The notes: generated by a model from the letters alone, not told the origin. DNA of 64,000 bases from LMUY01 sp964235495 (GCA_964235495.1 CAXSAX010000020.1:1-64000); one strand, 5' to 3'; counted from the stretch's first letter, positions 8,217-17,706 are shown. Translations and numbers: made by a program.

Positions 8217-8533
8217 GCGAGGCGCACGACAGCACCACCTATGCCGAGCTGATGGAAGAGTGCGACAGCGACCCCGGCACCCTGCTCGCGGACCGCGGCT
8301 ATGATAGCGATGCCATCCGACAAGATGTCCGCAATCGCGGCGGGCAACCAGAGACTCCCACCAAACGCAATCAATGGGTTTAGCACAGCCTTCAGCAACC
8401 GATCTACGCCTTGCGCAACCGCATCGAACGCTGCATCAACCGCCTGAAGAACTGTCGCCGTGTCGCCACCCGCTACGACCACACCGCCAGCAGACTCCTC
8501 GGCTTTGTCCAACTCGCCGCAATCAGGCTATAG
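8211..8533 (+). pseudogene. IS5-family transposase remnant (C-terminal part, frameshifted)
   Basis: The frame through 8383 encodes LLADRGYDSDAIR, the DDE-region block with a catalytic Asp that is typical of IS5-family transposases. The downstream part of the same domain continues in another frame as ALRNRIERCINRLKNCRRV and LGFVQLAAIRL before a TAG at 8531-8533, so a frameshift lies near 8375-8395. The N-terminal half is absent, and the fragment is fused directly to an IS3 orfA fragment. Non-functional. Confidence 0.75.
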
Positions 8534-8880
8534 ATCAGCTTTACTCACGCCGCCTAAGCTGGTGCTTCTTTTTGCTGCCCTGACCAGGTTGTTTCGGGAC
8601 GGTGCCGGCTGACAAGCGCTCCTCACAAATTACGTAGTCAGTACTTCATACTAAATCGCAATGAAAGACACCGGAATGGCGCTCTCCGTCATGTCGGTGT
8701 AATAACGCAATAAATTCTCTCACAAGAACTTGGCCATTCCCTTACCGCACTTGCTTGGCAACTAGGGGAGGGCTCGCTGCGGCTGGCGCAGTCTGACGCG
8801 GTTGCCTTCACAGTCATTGACCTGCACGAGTAGCAGAAGCATCGGACCCATGCCGTCGGCCCCGACTAGCCTAGAGGGTA
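8534..8880. other. Non-coding stretch between two IS remnants
   Basis: About 350 bp with no supported gene. It is relatively AT-rich around 8620-8740 and most likely consists of decayed IS ends. I could not place exact inverted repeats for either neighbouring element here. Confidence 0.4.
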
Positions 8881-9690
8881 TTATGTATTTTGCATCAGGT
8901 CTGCGGCTTGTTTGAGCATGTATCTGACGAACGCGATGACGTGGAAACCAGCAAGCGTTGTGGCATGACGCTCGTAGTCTTTGACCACACGGCGGCACCG
9001 TGTGGCTCAGGCAAAGGAGCGTTCCACCCCCAGCGCCGGGGCAGCAACACGAAACCCCGCTTCGCCTCGGGCAGCTTGACGACGTGCAACGCAATGCCCT
9101 CGGCTGCGGCGGCATCGGCGGCCATGTCCCCGGTGTAACCCTGGTCGACGTAGGCGAGCCGGACGCTGTTGCCGGTCGCATTCTGGATATCGGCAGCGAG
9201 GCGCTTGACCGTCACCCGGTCGCCGACATCTGCCGGCGTGACGTGCAGGGCGAGCAGGTGGCCGAGCGTATTCACGGCCATGTGCAGCTTGGAGCCGCGC
9301 TTGCGCCTGGCGCCGTCATAGCCGGCGCGGGTGCCGCTTTGCGGTGTCGAACGCAGGGTGCGGCTGTCGATAATGGCTGCCGTCGGCTCTTCCGCTCGAC
9401 CGGATGCCAGGCGCAGCAGGGCGCGCAGGTCCTGCGCCAGCGCCTTGAAGCATTCGGCTGTGAGCCAGCGCTGCGACTGCTGATACACCGCCGCCCAGGG
9501 CGGGAAGTCGTTCGGCATGGCGCGCCAGGCGATGCCGTAGCGGATCACGTAGCGCAGGGCGTTGAACAGCTCGCGCAGGGACTGGTCCCGCTGCGGGGCC
9601 GGCTCTGTCATCAGGGTCAAATACGGAACCACCAGCGACCACTTCTCGTCGCTGGCGTCAGAAGAATAAGGCTTGCGATGCTGAACGGGA
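8881..9690 (-). pseudogene. Dead IS5-family transposase (frameshift plus nonsense)
   Basis: Reads as a DDE transposase of the IS5 family (IS1031-like): SSDASDEKWSLVVPYL at the N-terminus, IDSRTLRSTP with the first catalytic Asp, GSKLHMAVNTLGHLLALHV, and AYVDQGYTG with the second. The C-terminal block containing the catalytic Glu should read WVVERSFAW. Here bases are lost so that VERSF is in the next frame, and the following Trp codon is TGA. After those lesions the frame continues through RRVVKDYERHATTL to a TAA at 8881-8883. Two independent lesions make reactivation unlikely. The true 5' start and the left inverted repeat were not identified. Confidence 0.8.
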
Positions 9691-9877
9691 CACGTCCAAC
9701 TCCACCCGCCGCCGACACCGTCAAGCAGTAATCCCGCAGCCCCCATCAGACGCTTACGCAGGGCCGCACGATGCGGCCCGGATTTGCAGCAATCGCGGGC
9801 GCTGGACCGAAGCCGCACTTTCAAGAATTTGTAACTATGTTGCCCATTAAGTGCTCCGCAAAGGAGCGGAGGCAATC

Positions 9878-12800
9878 ATGTCTGTGCAGGGGGCGAACCA
9901 CGATTTGTGCTCCCGCAACCGGCCTGGACGACGCTTGCTGCGCTTGGCGGTGCTAAGTCTGCTTCTGCCGTGGCTCACGGTCCAGGCGGCCCACGCCCAG
10001 TTCACCAGGTTCCAGAACCTCACGGACGAACAAGGGCTTGGAAATCTCTCCATCGGCACCTTGGCCCAGGACCGGGATGGCTACATCCTGTTTGGCACGC
10101 AAGGCGGCCTGTATCGCTACGATGGCGTCAGCGTCACGTCCTATGGGGCTGGCCTGCCATCGGCAGCCTGGGTCCAGCAGATCGTGGCTGACGATGCCGG
10201 TCGGGTCTGGGTGGTCAGCGCCGAAGGCATCTACGTGCGCTTCGGGTCGACGTTCAGCAAGGTCGAGACTGGAGAGGCGACGGGCCAGAAGAGGTCTCCT
10301 CATCTCTTCGCCGTTGCCGGCGGCAGCGTTGTTCTTGACGTGGACGGCATGCTGCTGCGCGCGCCTGTTGGCGACGGCTCCGTCGGAAAGTTCTCGCCTC
10401 TGTTGGATGCGGCAACCTTGGACAGCGTTCCCGACCTGGCCAAGGCGCGGTTCGTCGTGCCAGGAACAGGTGGCGCACTGCTCGTCGGATGCGGCGTCGC
10501 AGTCTGCAGCATCGAGGCCGGGCGGGTTGCGGTCCTCGGAGCCGCCGACGGCCTGCCTGCAGACGCCTGGCAGGTGGCGCTCAGGACCTCGGACGGCACC
10601 CTGTGGGTCAGGAGCCTGGACCGTATCGCCTGGCGCAAGCCGGGCCAGGCCATGTTCGCCAGCGCGCACTTTCCGGCTCGCACCGACGGCTCCAGCGTGG
10701 CGGCGTCGGGGGAGCACACCTCCTATGCTGCCAATCCCGAGATGCTTGCCCTGGTGGAGGACGGGCACGGCGGCGTCCTGACCCAAAGTGCGGGAGGCCT
10801 TGTCGACTGGGACGGCACGACCTGGCGCGCCTACGCACATCACGCGGGAGGCCTTCCCGCTGACCGCATCCACGCTCTGATGTTCGACCGCGAAGGATCC
10901 CTCTGGGTCGGCAGCTTCGGAATGGGAGCCTTCCGCAGCATCGGCCTGGACGAATGGGAGCACTGGACGGCGGATGACGGGTTGCCCAGCAACATCGTCT
11001 GGTCGATGACGCGGCTGCCGAACCGGCAGTTTTGGGTCGCGACGGACAGCGGCACGGTCTCGACCGACGGCACGCCGTCCGGCGTGCCGGCGGAGACCAA
11101 CTATGCCGTCGAGGCAACCCGGGCTGGCCGCCTGTTGCTGTCGCCGGTGGGGGTGCCCCTGGCCCGGCGCGACCCGGCGCAAGGCCGGATCGAGCAGCTT
11201 GCCTTCCGCAACAAGGTGGTGAGCGCGGACGTGGACCCTGACAACCGGCTCTGGCTTGGCACGACCGACGGGCTGTTCATGGTCGCCGACGCCGATGCGC
11301 CTGCAGCGGACCTCCAAGCCGACTTGGTCCTGGCGCATGCCACGACCCTGGTGACCACGGATCCTGCCGGTCTGGTGTGGGTGCTCTCCCCGGACGGGGT
11401 GTTCCGGCGCGACGGCGCCGGGCAGTTCGACCTTGTGATATCCCCTGCCCTGTTGAAGAGCCCACCGGATGCGCTGGCCTTCTCCCCGGATGGCGACGTT
11501 TGGGTCGGCACGGATTCGGAAGGCGTGCAGCGCTTTCGCATGACAGGCGGCCAGGCCGAGCCGTTGTCCTCCCTCGTCTCGCCCCTGATCAGCTCGAACA
11601 ACATCCTGTTCGCCCACTGCGACCGTCGCGGCTGGATGTGGCTTGGCACGGACCACGGCATCGACGTGTTCGATGGGCAGGGCTGGAAGCATCTCGACAG
11701 CAGCGGCGGCCCGATCACCAACGACATGAACCAGTCGGCCGTCTACGAGGATCTTGACGGCTCGATGTGGTTTGGCACCACCCACGGCCTGTCGCACCTG
11801 ATCAATCCAGCCCGGACCCAGCCGGACGCGATGCTGCACCCGCTTGTCACGGGCGTGTCGCTGGGGGAGCGGACGCTGCCTGTGGCGCAGGCGACCCACG
11901 CCGATTGGAGCCCGGAGCCGCTCGTGATCCGCTTCGTCGATCTCGACTACGCCCATGGCCGCGGCATATCCTTTCGCTACCGGCTCAGCGGGCTTGAGAC
12001 GGGTTGGAGCAACACGATCGAGCATGAGGCCCGTTACTCGGACCTTCCTGCGGGCGAACTCCGCTTCGAACTGATCGCCGTGGATGCCCTGCACGGTTTC
12101 GTCTCCGCCGAAACCGGGTTCACGATCTATGTCCGGGCGCCCTGGTGGCGACGCTGGTGGTTCTACGGACTGTGCGCGTTCGCGGGCATAGCCCTGATCG
12201 CTGGAACGTGGCAGGCGCGGATGCGGCTGCTGCTGCACAACCAGCGGCGCCTCGAGCAGGTGGTGACCGCACGCACGGCCGAGATCGATCAGGCCCGGTG
12301 CGAGCTTCAGCATCAGGCCGGCGAGCTGGAGCGCCAGGCCGTTGACATGCAACGCTTGGCCATGTCCGACGCCCTCACGGGGCTTGCCAACCGGCGCGCC
12401 ATCATGGGCGCCCTGGAGGCGGCCATCGCGGCGGCGCTGGAAGCGGAGACGCCGCTTGCCGTCCTCCTATGCGATATCGATCATTTTAAGAGGATCAACG
12501 ACAACTTCGGCCACCTTGCGGGCGATGAAGTTCTCACCGCCTTTGGCAGCAGGCTCGGCGCCGCCATCGAGCCACCCGAGACGGTCGGGCGCTACGGCGG
12601 CGAGGAGTTCCTCGTTCTGCTGCCCGTTGACTCGAATGCGCTTGCGGGACGAGTGCGCAGCATCCGATCCGCCATCACCGACGCCTCGTACGCCTTTGGC
12701 GACGCAGAGCGGACCGTCACGTCAAGCGGTGGTCTGGCCTTCCTCCGGGCCGGCGACACGGCGGTGTCGATCCTGGAGCGCGCAGACGAGGCGCTCTACA

Positions 12801-13819
12801 AGGCGAAGGAGAACGGACGCAACCGCATAGAGGAGGAAAGATCAGAGACCTCGGATCGCCGGCGAGAGCTGCAGACCGCCGTGGTGGCTGTCATGGAGGG
12901 TGCAATGGCTGCCTCGCACAGCGCCGAGGCAGCTTCTTGGAATGGCAATGCTGATCTCGCGCCGTCCCCCACGACACATGAACTGCAATGCGGCAGCGAT
13001 TTCGGTGATCTCAAGTCGGAGTGCTTGCCCGCACAGCCGCACGACTTGAAGCAAGACTTGCAGCTTGCCTTGCTCAACCACGAGTTTATCGTGCATTACC
13101 AGCCAGTCGTTGACATAGACAAAGACATCGTCACCTCGTGCGAGGCGTTGCTGCGATGGCAGTCCCCATCGCGGGGCAATGTTTCACCGGTTGACTTCAT
13201 CCCGTTTGCCGAGAAGGTCGGGCTGATCCCCGAGATCGGCGACTGGGTGCTCCAGGCTGCCTGCCGGGAGGCGGCGAGCTGGCCGGACAAGCTGAAGGTT
13301 TCCGTCAACCTCTCTGCCTTGCAGCTTCGCTTGCCCGACTTGGTGGACAGGGTTGCCAAGGCCCTGTCCGGGGCTGGGTTGCCGCCGGGGCGGCTGGAGC
13401 TTGAGGTCACGGAAACCGCGATGATCGACGACGTTGCAGCAGCGGCTCGCATGCTCCAGGGGCTCAGGGCGATGGGCGTGACGATCGCCTTGGATGACTT
13501 TGGCACGGGCTACTCATCGCTGAGCTTCCTGCGCGCCCTGCCGTTCAACCGCATCAAGATCGACCGCTCCTTTGTGCAGGATCTTGGCATCAAACCGGAA
13601 GCGACCACGATCGTGCGCGCTATCGTTGGGTTGTGCAGGGGGTTGGGAATCGCCACGACGGCCGAAGGGGTGGAGACGGATCAACAGGTCAAGCTGCTGC
13701 GCGCCGCGGGTTGCTCGGAACTCCAGGGGTTCCAAATCGGCCATCCCCGGCCGATGGCTGAAATGCAGGAGTGGATGGCCGCCTTCGCCGCGAGCCATGC
13801 CAGCGAGCCTGCACGCTGA
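9878..13819 (+). CDS. Propeller-sensor diguanylate cyclase/phosphodiesterase (Reg_prop-Y_Y_Y-GGDEF-EAL)
   Basis: A 1313-residue membrane signalling protein. It has a signal peptide ending near AHAQF, then repeated WVGT/LWLGT-type two-component propeller blades to about residue 650. A Y_Y_Y domain (ISFRYRLSGLETGWSN) and one membrane helix near residue 760 (WWFYGLCAFAGIAL) follow. Inside the cell are a coiled linker, a GGDEF domain with DALTGLANRRA and RYGGEEF, and an EAL domain with CEALLRW, TETAMI, DDFGTGYSSL, KIDRSF and AEGVET. Both cyclic-di-GMP synthesis and breakdown motifs look intact. The RxxD product-inhibition site expected just before GGEEF is missing (the region reads EPPETVGR). ATG 9878 is preceded by AAGGAGCGGAGG. 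The periplasmic propeller should bind a ligand, identity unknown. Confidence 0.92.
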   Translation: MSVQGANHDLCSRNRPGRRLLRLAVLSLLLPWLTVQAAHAQFTRFQNLTDEQGLGNLSIGTLAQDRDGYILFGTQGGLYRYDGVSVTSYGAGLPSAAWVQQIVADDAGRVWVVSAEGIYVRFGSTFSKVETGEATGQKRSPHLFAVAGGSVVLDVDGMLLRAPVGDGSVGKFSPLLDAATLDSVPDLAKARFVVPGTGGALLVGCGVAVCSIEAGRVAVLGAADGLPADAWQVALRTSDGTLWVRSLDRIAWRKPGQAMFASAHFPARTDGSSVAASGEHTSYAANPEMLALVEDGHGGVLTQSAGGLVDWDGTTWRAYAHHAGGLPADRIHALMFDREGSLWVGSFGMGAFRSIGLDEWEHWTADDGLPSNIVWSMTRLPNRQFWVATDSGTVSTDGTPSGVPAETNYAVEATRAGRLLLSPVGVPLARRDPAQGRIEQLAFRNKVVSADVDPDNRLWLGTTDGLFMVADADAPAADLQADLVLAHATTLVTTDPAGLVWVLSPDGVFRRDGAGQFDLVISPALLKSPPDALAFSPDGDVWVGTDSEGVQRFRMTGGQAEPLSSLVSPLISSNNILFAHCDRRGWMWLGTDHGIDVFDGQGWKHLDSSGGPITNDMNQSAVYEDLDGSMWFGTTHGLSHLINPARTQPDAMLHPLVTGVSLGERTLPVAQATHADWSPEPLVIRFVDLDYAHGRGISFRYRLSGLETGWSNTIEHEARYSDLPAGELRFELIAVDALHGFVSAETGFTIYVRAPWWRRWWFYGLCAFAGIALIAGTWQARMRLLLHNQRRLEQVVTARTAEIDQARCELQHQAGELERQAVDMQRLAMSDALTGLANRRAIMGALEAAIAAALEAETPLAVLLCDIDHFKRINDNFGHLAGDEVLTAFGSRLGAAIEPPETVGRYGGEEFLVLLPVDSNALAGRVRSIRSAITDASYAFGDAERTVTSSGGLAFLRAGDTAVSILERADEALYKAKENGRNRIEEERSETSDRRRELQTAVVAVMEGAMAASHSAEAASWNGNADLAPSPTTHELQCGSDFGDLKSECLPAQPHDLKQDLQLALLNHEFIVHYQPVVDIDKDIVTSCEALLRWQSPSRGNVSPVDFIPFAEKVGLIPEIGDWVLQAACREAASWPDKLKVSVNLSALQLRLPDLVDRVAKALSGAGLPPGRLELEVTETAMIDDVAAAARMLQGLRAMGVTIALDDFGTGYSSLSFLRALPFNRIKIDRSFVQDLGIKPEATTIVRAIVGLCRGLGIATTAEGVETDQQVKLLRAAGCSELQGFQIGHPRPMAEMQEWMAAFAASHASEPAR

Positions 13820-13978
13820 TCCGCCTCACGGTTGCGACGTTCACGCTTTAGGCGTGCGAGCCGCTTGAAAGGCATCGGCGCCCGGCCGGACCGGGCGGAT
13901 ATCGAGGGGCGACAGGTCAGTTTCAGTGACACCGATGGGTGTTTTGTGCGTTATCGGTTCGAACCCGGGAGAAAACCC

Positions 13979-14320
13979 ATGACAAAGCCGCCTGCTACGA
14001 AGCCACCCGCCACAAAGCCGCCTGCGGCAAAGACCGTGCCGAAGGGCACCGCTGTCGATAAGCCGAAGCCCGGCAACAAGCCGAATGCACTTCAGCAGCC
14101 GTTGCAGCCGTCGGAGGAATTAGCCGCAGTGGTCGGCGCCGGGCCGATGGCCAGAGGCGAGGTGGTCAGCAAGGTCTGGGAGTACATCAAGGCGAACAAG
14201 CTGCAGAACCCGTCCGACGGCCGCGAAATCCTCGCCGACGACAAGCTGAAAAAGGTGTTCGGTTCGGACAAGGTCACGATGTTCCAGATGAACAAGCTGC
14301 TTGCCCAGCACCTGAAGTAG
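13979..14320 (+). CDS. SWIB/MDM2-domain protein with Pro/Lys/Thr-rich N-terminal tail
   Basis: A 113-residue protein. Residues 1-45 are a basic, repetitive tail (repeated TKPPA units) that could bind nucleic acid. Residues 48-113 form a SWIB/MDM2 domain (SKVWEYIKANKLQNP, then ILADDKLKKVFG and MFQMNKLLAQHL). Bacterial SWIB proteins are thought to be chromatin-like or topoisomerase-associated factors, but no firm role is established. ATG 13979 has GGGAG upstream, and the longer frame from 13832 is not needed. It stands alone between the GGDEF-EAL gene and hflX. Confidence 0.85.
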   Translation: MTKPPATKPPATKPPAAKTVPKGTAVDKPKPGNKPNALQQPLQPSEELAAVVGAGPMARGEVVSKVWEYIKANKLQNPSDGREILADDKLKKVFGSDKVTMFQMNKLLAQHLK

Positions 14321-14517
14321 GGTCTGGCAGGACGGACGCGGACGTCCGGAAGGATTGCCGCCGCTGGAGCGGGTGGCCGCTCCGCAGCGGCCAGCCCGCC
14401 CTCGGCGTACCAGGCGCCACGGCGCGATGCCGGCACTCGCCTCCGCTGCCTCACGTGCTGGTGACGCAGCCGGCGGGGTCTCGGGGCTTCGGCCCCTTCC
14501 GTGCTACCTGAGGGTCC

Positions 14518-15870
14518 ATGGAGACCAAATCCCCGACCCCGCTGGCCGTCCTCGTCGGCATCCAAACGCCCGATGTCGACGATGTCGCGCACGAAGCCAG
14601 CCTTGAGGAGCTGCGGCGCCTGGTGAAGACGCTGGGTTACGCCGTGGTCGGCACGGTGTCGCAGAAGCGCGAGGGCACCGGCGCCGGGTTGCTCCTGGGC
14701 AGCGGCAAGCTCGCGGAACTCGCCGCGCTGACCGGGGGCACCGGCGTCGTCGGGTCGATGGCTCCGCCGCCAAAGACCAAAGCACGGCAGCGCTTCGAGG
14801 GCGCCGAAGCATCGGCTGCCTCGCCCGAGCCTGATGCAGATGCCGCGCCGAGGCCCACCTTCGTCATCGTCGACCACGAGCTGTCGCCCAGCCAGATTCG
14901 CAACCTCGAGCGCGCCACCGGGGCTCAGGTGCTGGACCGCACCGGGGTGATCGTCGAGATTTTCCACCGCCATGCCAACACCCGCGAGGCGAGGCTGCAG
15001 GTGGAAATGGCACGCCTGAAATACGTGGCGCCCCGGATGCGGGAATCCTCGTACGGCGAAGGGCGTCAACAGGGTCCGGGCGCCGGCGAGAGCGCGCTCG
15101 CGCTTGACCGCCGCAAGGTCCGTGACCGGTTGTCGGAGCTGAAGGAGCAGCTCGACGCGGTGCAGCGCGACGGGGACCAGCGCCGGGTCGCACGCCGCGA
15201 CCAGCTGCGGGTGGCGCTGGTCGGCTACACCAACGCCGGCAAGTCCTCCCTGATGCGGGCGCTGACCGGCAGCCAGGTGCTGGTGGAGGACAAGCTGTTC
15301 GCCACCCTCGACACCACCGTCCGCACCCTGCAGCCAGAAACCCGGCCCCGCGTGCTGGTCTCCGACACGGTCGGCTTCATCAAGCAGCTGCCGCACGACC
15401 TGGTCGCCTCGTTCCGCTCCACCCTGGCGGAGGCGCTTGAGGCCTCCCTGCTGCTGTTCGTGGTCGATGCGTCCGACCCGACCCACGAGGCGCAGCTGGA
15501 GGTCAGCCGCCGGGTGCTGCGCGAGATCGGGGCGGATGCGGTGCCGTCCCGCATCGTGCTGAACAAGCTGGACCAGGTGGACGCCGGCGGGCGCGCTGCC
15601 CTGGCGGAAAAGCATCCAGACGCGATCCTGCTTTCCGCCTACTCGCCCCAGGACGTGGACGGCCTGCGGGACACCATCATCGCGTTCTTCGAGCTGGCGA
15701 TGGTGGAGGACGTGTTGATCCTGCCCTACGCGAAGCAGGGGCTGCTCGGCGACGTGTACGACAGCGCCCGGGTGCTGTCCGAAGACTACAACGAGACTGG
15801 CCGCGTGCTGACGGTGCGCGGCCTGCCCGGCGCCATCGCGCGGCTGCGGCGAAGCCTGGCCGTGCAGTGA
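14518..15870 (+). CDS. hflX2: Divergent HflX-family GTPase (second paralogue)
   Basis: A 450-residue HflX-like ribosome-associated GTPase. It has the HflX N-terminal domain (GAGLLLGSGKLAEL, HELSPSQIRNLERA, VLDRTGVIVEIF) and a complete G domain (GYTNAGKSS for G1, DTVGF for G3, NKLD for G4). It differs from the canonical copy at 34797-36047. A charged insert of about 40 residues separates parts of the N-terminal domain (near residues 80-120), and the glycine-rich GGPGETQIE element is replaced by QQGPGAGESALAL. A duplicate or specialised ribosome-rescue factor is possible; function inferred from family only. Its 3' end is copied at 18391-18458. Confidence 0.88.
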   Translation: METKSPTPLAVLVGIQTPDVDDVAHEASLEELRRLVKTLGYAVVGTVSQKREGTGAGLLLGSGKLAELAALTGGTGVVGSMAPPPKTKARQRFEGAEASAASPEPDADAAPRPTFVIVDHELSPSQIRNLERATGAQVLDRTGVIVEIFHRHANTREARLQVEMARLKYVAPRMRESSYGEGRQQGPGAGESALALDRRKVRDRLSELKEQLDAVQRDGDQRRVARRDQLRVALVGYTNAGKSSLMRALTGSQVLVEDKLFATLDTTVRTLQPETRPRVLVSDTVGFIKQLPHDLVASFRSTLAEALEASLLLFVVDASDPTHEAQLEVSRRVLREIGADAVPSRIVLNKLDQVDAGGRAALAEKHPDAILLSAYSPQDVDGLRDTIIAFFELAMVEDVLILPYAKQGLLGDVYDSARVLSEDYNETGRVLTVRGLPGAIARLRRSLAVQ

Positions 15871-15917
15871 GGCTTCGGTGGCGGCGCAGGCTTGCCTGCA
15901 CCCTGGGCGGGCAGGCC
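15850..15917 (+). repeat. 68-bp direct repeat, copy 1 (end of hflX2)
   Basis: Spans the last codons and stop of hflX2 and 47 bases beyond. It is identical except for one base (G or A in the middle) to 18391-18458. The pair brackets about 2.5 kb of accessory genes, as att sites or a duplication-mediated insertion would. Confidence 0.85.
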
Positions 15918-16067
15918 ATCGGGATTACGTGAACCGAAAAGCGGAAATCAGGCATTAAAATCGCCGACAATCACTGTACAAAGCAACCATTTGACTTGCC
16001 GGCCGTGGTTGCAATAACGTTCCACCGCTAAAAAATACTAACAAGGGACGATTACACGGCCGGTTTA

Positions 16068-17044
16068 ATGAGCATGACCGAAACCAACTTGCTGAACAAC
16101 GACCAGTCGATGGCGACGGCAGCGATTACGCCAGAGTCGCTCATATTCCAGCCGCCTGTGGCGGCGGCAGCTTCGTCGGCGGTTTGGCGCCCTCACCGTT
16201 GATCAACTACAACGCAGGGGTAGGGGCCATAGGCAACCAAGACGACAATGGCGATTCCAATGGTGGCGATCCTGGGTTCGACGTCTATGTTCCCAATCAC
16301 GCCGCCGACTACAATTTCTTGACCGACGGGGCGTTCTTCGGCGGTCGCGGTGCCGACCAGTATTCTGGCTATCAGGGCGACGTCGGCAACTTCGCCCAAG
16401 CTGGCGGGGCGTACACCGAGAGCACGTCGCTGCAAGCCTGTTTCATCGACAACCCTTCTGGGCAGCAGGCGTCGTCGGCGATCCAGAACGAGGTCGCAGC
16501 GGGCCAGACGACCCTGGCCATGGCTCAAACGGTCGTGGCCCTTGACAACCTCTACGGCCACGGGGGCACCTATCAGAACGCCGGCGGCAACGTTGCGATC
16601 GGCATGGCTGACCTTGCAGGCCGGGGCATCGTGATCGGTGCCGTAAGCGCCCTGATGTCATGGGCTGCACAGAACTTCCTGTTGGGTGGCGGCGTCGCGG
16701 CGGCCCTTGAGTCTGCTCTCAGCCTAGGTCAGGAAGCCGGCGCCGATAGTCAGGCGGCTAAAGGCTTGGCGGGGGTCATCACCGGCGTCGTAACCCTGGA
16801 GTCCAACGCGTGGACCTTCGGCCCGCTCAATGCCGATGAGCAGACTGCGATGAATGCCATCGACAGGACCATGGTGGGAATTGGCAACTCGATCGCAAAC
16901 ACAGGCCACTGGCAGCCCATCATCGGCTTTGCTCCGCTGGCGGCCCCGATCACAGCGCCGTTTGGCTCGGCCGCCGCCTACGTCAGCAGCCATAGCGCAA
17001 CGGCGTCTGCAAGCGGCTTCCCGGTCCTGATGCCGCACGCCTAG
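16068..17044 (+). pseudogene. Gly/Ala/Asn-rich protein of unknown function, apparently frameshifted near its start
   Basis: The main frame (16184-17044, about 286 residues) has no ATG and opens with TTG. A second frame starts at ATG 16068 with MSMTETNLLNNDQSM, has coding character up to AAAASSA near 16178, and then hits TGA at 16198-16200. Joining the two around 16180 would give one continuous protein of about 325 residues. The body is rich in Gly, Ala, Asn and Asp (VGAIGNQDDNGDSNGG), has a hydrophobic Ala/Gly/Leu segment around residues 150-185, and contains no known domain that I recognise. The composition suggests a secreted or surface protein, possibly membrane-active. Whether the shift is a mutation, a sequencing error or programmed is open. 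Confidence 0.55.
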
Positions 17045-17090
17045 CACACCAAAGCCTGACTCGAACCCCAACCTAAGCAAGTAGCAGGTC

Positions 17091-17486
17091 ATGAGCCGAT
17101 TGACGGATTTTATGCTTAAGAGAAAGCCGCTCAAGGCATGGCAGGCAGGGCTTTTGCTTGCCTTGTTTGGCCTGCTGCTCTACTCGACAACACACCTGCC
17201 GCTAGAAAGCCACAGAGTTCTGTTGGTCTATTTAGAGGCAGCAGGCTTGGGCTGCTTACTGTTATATTTCACCCTTGAGGGGTTTACCTCGCCGTCAGAA
17301 AAGGCCCTTAAGCCGATACAGCGTTGGCTCATCGTCTTGGTTTCGTTGTTCGGGGTCTATAATTGGGCTGAGGTTTCTTTGACCGCGCATGGCTGGCGAC
17401 AATACGCGGTTTCGGTTTGGTTAGTCGCCACCTTGGCGTTCTGCTTCATCGTGTTCAACAATAGGCGCTCTTCGGCCAAGAGCTGA
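17091..17486 (+). CDS. Small membrane protein, unknown function
   Basis: A 131-residue protein with four predicted membrane segments (around GLLLALFGLLLYS, VYLEAAGLGCLLLYF, LIVLVSLFGVYNWAEV and VSVWLVATLAFCFIVF) and a basic N-terminus. I recognise no family. It follows the Gly/Ala-rich gene by 46 bp on the same strand and is followed by the first 105-bp repeat. Being small, membrane-bound and encoded after a larger putative secreted protein, it could be an immunity or accessory protein; that is speculation. Confidence 0.65.
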   Translation: MSRLTDFMLKRKPLKAWQAGLLLALFGLLLYSTTHLPLESHRVLLVYLEAAGLGCLLLYFTLEGFTSPSEKALKPIQRWLIVLVSLFGVYNWAEVSLTAHGWRQYAVSVWLVATLAFCFIVFNNRRSSAKS

Positions 17487-17505
17487 CCGCCTTCAACGAA
17501 GGCGG

Positions 17506-17610
17506 GAGGGCGCCGGGGCAACCTGGCTCCCTTTTGCTTGCCTACGCCAGGCCGCGCTTGGCGGCGACCTTGGCCGGCAGCACCATCTCCACCAGCCCGT
17601 CGAGCACCTG
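17506..17610. repeat. 105-bp direct repeat, copy 1 (degenerate terminator plus gene 3'-end remnant)
   Basis: Nearly identical to 18091-18195. The left part carries the arms of an inverted repeat (GAGGGCGCC... with a mutated right arm here). The right part, read on the minus strand, encodes the last codons of an unidentified gene ending LVEMVLPAKVAAKRGLA-stop. The copy follows a small membrane-protein gene. Confidence 0.8.
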
Positions 17611-17706
17611 CTCGCCTCGATCGGGGTGTTCACCACGAATGCCGGTGGCCAGCCGATCTTCGCCCTCAGCCCCCACCCTTGAACGTTTACCGTTAGGAAC
17701 CCTGCC

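Noticed and set aside
8051..8512. A 153-codon minus-strand frame over the IS remnants
   Set aside because: The plus strand here encodes IS3 and IS5 fragments; the reverse frame has no family features.
9953..12352. A 799-codon minus-strand frame within the GGDEF-EAL gene
   Set aside because: It has His/Arg/Gly-rich shadow composition, while the plus strand encodes recognisable domains throughout.
13950..13978. GGTTCGAACCC near the SWIB gene looks like a tRNA T-arm
   Set aside because: No acceptor stem, anticodon arm or D-arm can be built around it; it is simply the leader of the SWIB gene.
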